Part shown: positions 24,941 to 25,712 of the stretch, one piece after another | Layout: each line of letters starts with the position of its first letter | How positions within the stretch are numbered: the first letter of the stretch is position 1 | Assembly (NCBI GenBank): GCA_021795795.1 | Contig: JAJYPA010000063.1 | Coordinates: 1 to 25,712 of the forward strand | Origin: Pseudomonadota bacterium | GTDB lineage: Bacteria > Pseudomonadota > Gammaproteobacteria > Halothiobacillales > Halothiobacillaceae | Length of the DNA: 25,712 nucleotides | Direction of reading: 5' to 3' | The notes under the pieces: generated by a model | Database searches by the model: none | Seen by the model: only the letters and a program-made list of their open reading frames with translations | Told to the model about the DNA's origin: nothing | Program-made: the position numbers and the translations under genes

Positions 24941-25168
24941 CTTGTGGTCGGCAAGTCGGAACGTGCACCGGCTGCTTACTGTGGCAAGGAAGACCGCCAC
25001 AGTATCATTGAGCAGAGGAGGGTAGAAACGACGGCCATGAAGATTATTTTCAATCCAATCAAGGCATGGAGACGCGCATCTAACTGTCGGCCACACGCAG
25101 AGCGCGGTACGATTGGCACGTGACCATCGTCTACCCGGTAGACGAAAATGAAAAAACTTAAAAACCAT
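24941..25168. other. Gene-free right arm of the element with a 9-bp hairpin
   Basis: I see no convincing gene. TACTGTGGC (24977-24985) and GCCACAGTA (24996-25004) form a perfect 9-bp stem with a 10-nt loop, 36 nt after the small gene's stop. No T-run follows, so it is at best a weak terminator. A 28-codon frame starts at 25037 but has a distant ribosome site. Confidence 0.5.
25129..25143. repeat. Palindrome copy beside the right inverted repeat
   Basis: An exact GTCTACCCGGTAGAC, extended to TCGTCTAC...GTAGACGA, ending 25 bp before the right 94-bp repeat. It is followed by an A-rich stretch. Confidence 0.9.
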
Positions 25169-25262
25169 AACGCAAGATAAAGAAGGGGTATGGAAGGCGT
25201 TTTCCGGGAAGACGCCGCCGTTTTCCCGGAAAACGCTGCGTGAAAATCGTCTACCGGGTAGA
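25169..25262 (-). repeat. Right 94-bp inverted repeat of the element
   Basis: This is the inverted copy of 24039-24132 with a single mismatch at 25227. It carries the same palindromes in mirrored order, ending in GTCTACCGGGTAGAT (25249-25263). The final T breaks the symmetry of that outer palindrome, which places the end of identity at 25262. Confidence 0.95.
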
Positions 25263-25352
25263 TGGTCCTCGTTTTTAACCCGATTTATCGCTATCCGAAT
25301 TATTCCCAGACCCCCCGCCTTGTGGAGGAGGGTTCAGGCCTGGCACCTGGCG

Positions 25353-25385
25353 ACGCAACTCGTCTGCCGAATAGACGAGTTGCGT
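25353..25385. repeat. 13-bp perfect stem-loop
   Basis: ACGCAACTCGTCT (25353-25365) and AGACGAGTTGCGT (25373-25385) are exact inverted copies around a 7-nt loop GCCGAAT. An 11-bp piece of the right arm region, AGTTGCGTGCA, recurs directly at 25408-25418. No T-run follows on either strand, so it is not a typical intrinsic terminator. The core boxes of an integron attC site are not evident either. The surrounding 25263-25475 holds no gene I can support. Confidence 0.75.
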
Positions 25386-25611
25386 GCATCTCGGCTAGCC
25401 CTGTCACAGTTGCGTGCAGGAGTCATCTACATAGTGAGGGGGTTTTGGAGAAGACTGCATGATGTCCAGTCTAGCAGCCTGTCGGAGTTAAGACTTTACA
25501 AAATTGTAATACATTGATTAATTTGTATTTTTTCAATCTTTCAGAAAATGGACGATTCATAAAAATCAATGAGTTGCGCGAATAATCCGACAGATACCGT
25601 CTTGACGGACT

Positions 25612-25712
25612 CTATGCAAGCGCTATTTCAGAACTGAACGGCCGACCAGATTTCAGGACTCCATAAGCGATATGCAGCAGTTTACGCATGGCTGCAACAA
25701 TCACCTGCATTG
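25612..25712 (-). CDS. IS110/IS1111-family transposase, C-terminal end only
   Basis: On the minus strand the frame entering from the window edge reads MRKLLHIAYGVLKSGRPF near its end and stops at a TAG (complement of 25612-25614). This is the typical C-terminus of IS110-family transposases (Transposase_20 domain), which use a DEDD-plus-serine catalytic centre and a bridge RNA. Only 32 complete codons are inside the window, so completeness of the gene cannot be judged. The element would lie to the right, with its 3' non-coding end in the AT-rich stretch before 25612. It is probably unrelated to the palindrome element, although IS1111 members often choose palindromic target sites. Confidence 0.75.
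   Translation of the reverse strand, partial: MQVIVAAMRKLLHIAYGVLKSGRPFSSEIALA

Larger units (their letters stand above)
24039..25262. mobile_element. 1.22-kb element with 94-bp inverted ends, unknown family
   Basis: Two 94-bp segments at 24039-24132 and 25169-25262 are inverted copies differing at one base. Together they bracket a 1,224-bp unit holding one small gene and many short palindromes. This is the architecture of a transposon-like or MITE-like unit, but I recognise no transposase in it and no clear target-site duplication flanks it (left flank CTTCCCT, right flank GGTCCTC). It may be a non-autonomous element moved by a protein encoded elsewhere, a composite of palindromic repeats, or a regulatory or replication island. 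The near-identity of its ends implies recent formation or active homogenisation. Confidence 0.55.

Noticed and set aside
24216..24968. 250-residue minus-strand open frame across the palindrome element
   Set aside because: It is antisense to the small plus-strand gene, whose internal duplication shows codon-level selection. Its translation is Arg/Ser/Pro-rich with repeated LPGRR from the palindromes and has no domain signature.
25037..25123. 28-residue basic peptide frame (MKIIFNPIKAWRRA...)
   Set aside because: GAGGAGG is present but about 16 nt from the ATG, and nothing else supports expression.
24038..25263. CRISPR array
   Set aside because: The repeats are only 15 bp and near-palindromic, spacing is irregular (tens to hundreds of bases), both orientations occur, and there are no cas genes.
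25262..25462. 66-residue plus-strand frame after the right inverted repeat
   Set aside because: Its start lies at the repeat edge and it runs through the 13-bp hairpin. No domain or ribosome site.

Overview
This is bacterial DNA, most likely from a proteobacterium and probably a gammaproteobacterium. That guess rests on the moderately high-GC BREX core, the style of the SbcC/SbcD proteins, and an IS110-family transposase tail at the right edge. No rRNA, tRNA or housekeeping marker fixes the taxon. I read the window as an accessory defence island.

Left edge (1-920): the end of a DUF2442 gene, then about 400 bp with no credible gene. Next comes a decayed gene (626-914) whose start looks like the N-terminus of a group II-like or DRT-type reverse transcriptase. 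Its last stop codon lies 6 nt before brxA.

Main block (921-23775): eleven or twelve tightly packed, same-strand genes, mostly joined by 1-14 nt gaps or by ATGA/GTGA/TAATG overlaps. They read as one translationally coupled operon. The backbone is type I BREX: brxA, brxB, brxC, pglX, pglZ, brxL. Three sets of extra genes are built in without breaking the coupling: (i) an ABC/AAA-type ATPase plus a small PD-(D/E)XK-like nuclease between brxC and pglX; (ii) a Shedu-like DUF4263 nuclease of clearly lower GC between pglX and pglZ; (iii) downstream of brxL, a zinc-hook ATPase with a divergent C-terminal tail (RloC/PrrC-like layout), then SbcD and SbcC. BREX would mark host DNA through PglX and block phage. 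The additions could supply DNA cleavage, tRNA or RNA cleavage, or DNA-end processing as back-up layers. The specificity region of PglX and the tail of the zinc-hook ATPase both show a drop in GC, which suggests domain exchange.

Right part (23776-25712): a gene-poor region dominated by a 1.22-kb unit (24039-25262) bounded by 94-bp inverted repeats that differ at one base. The unit holds many copies of a 15-bp near-palindrome (GTCTACCSGGTAGAC), a second palindrome family (CGTTTTCCCGGAAAACG) and one small gene whose protein contains an internal duplication. It looks like an undescribed mobile or non-autonomous element. The window ends in the 3' end of a minus-strand IS110/IS1111-type transposase. 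No CRISPR array is present.
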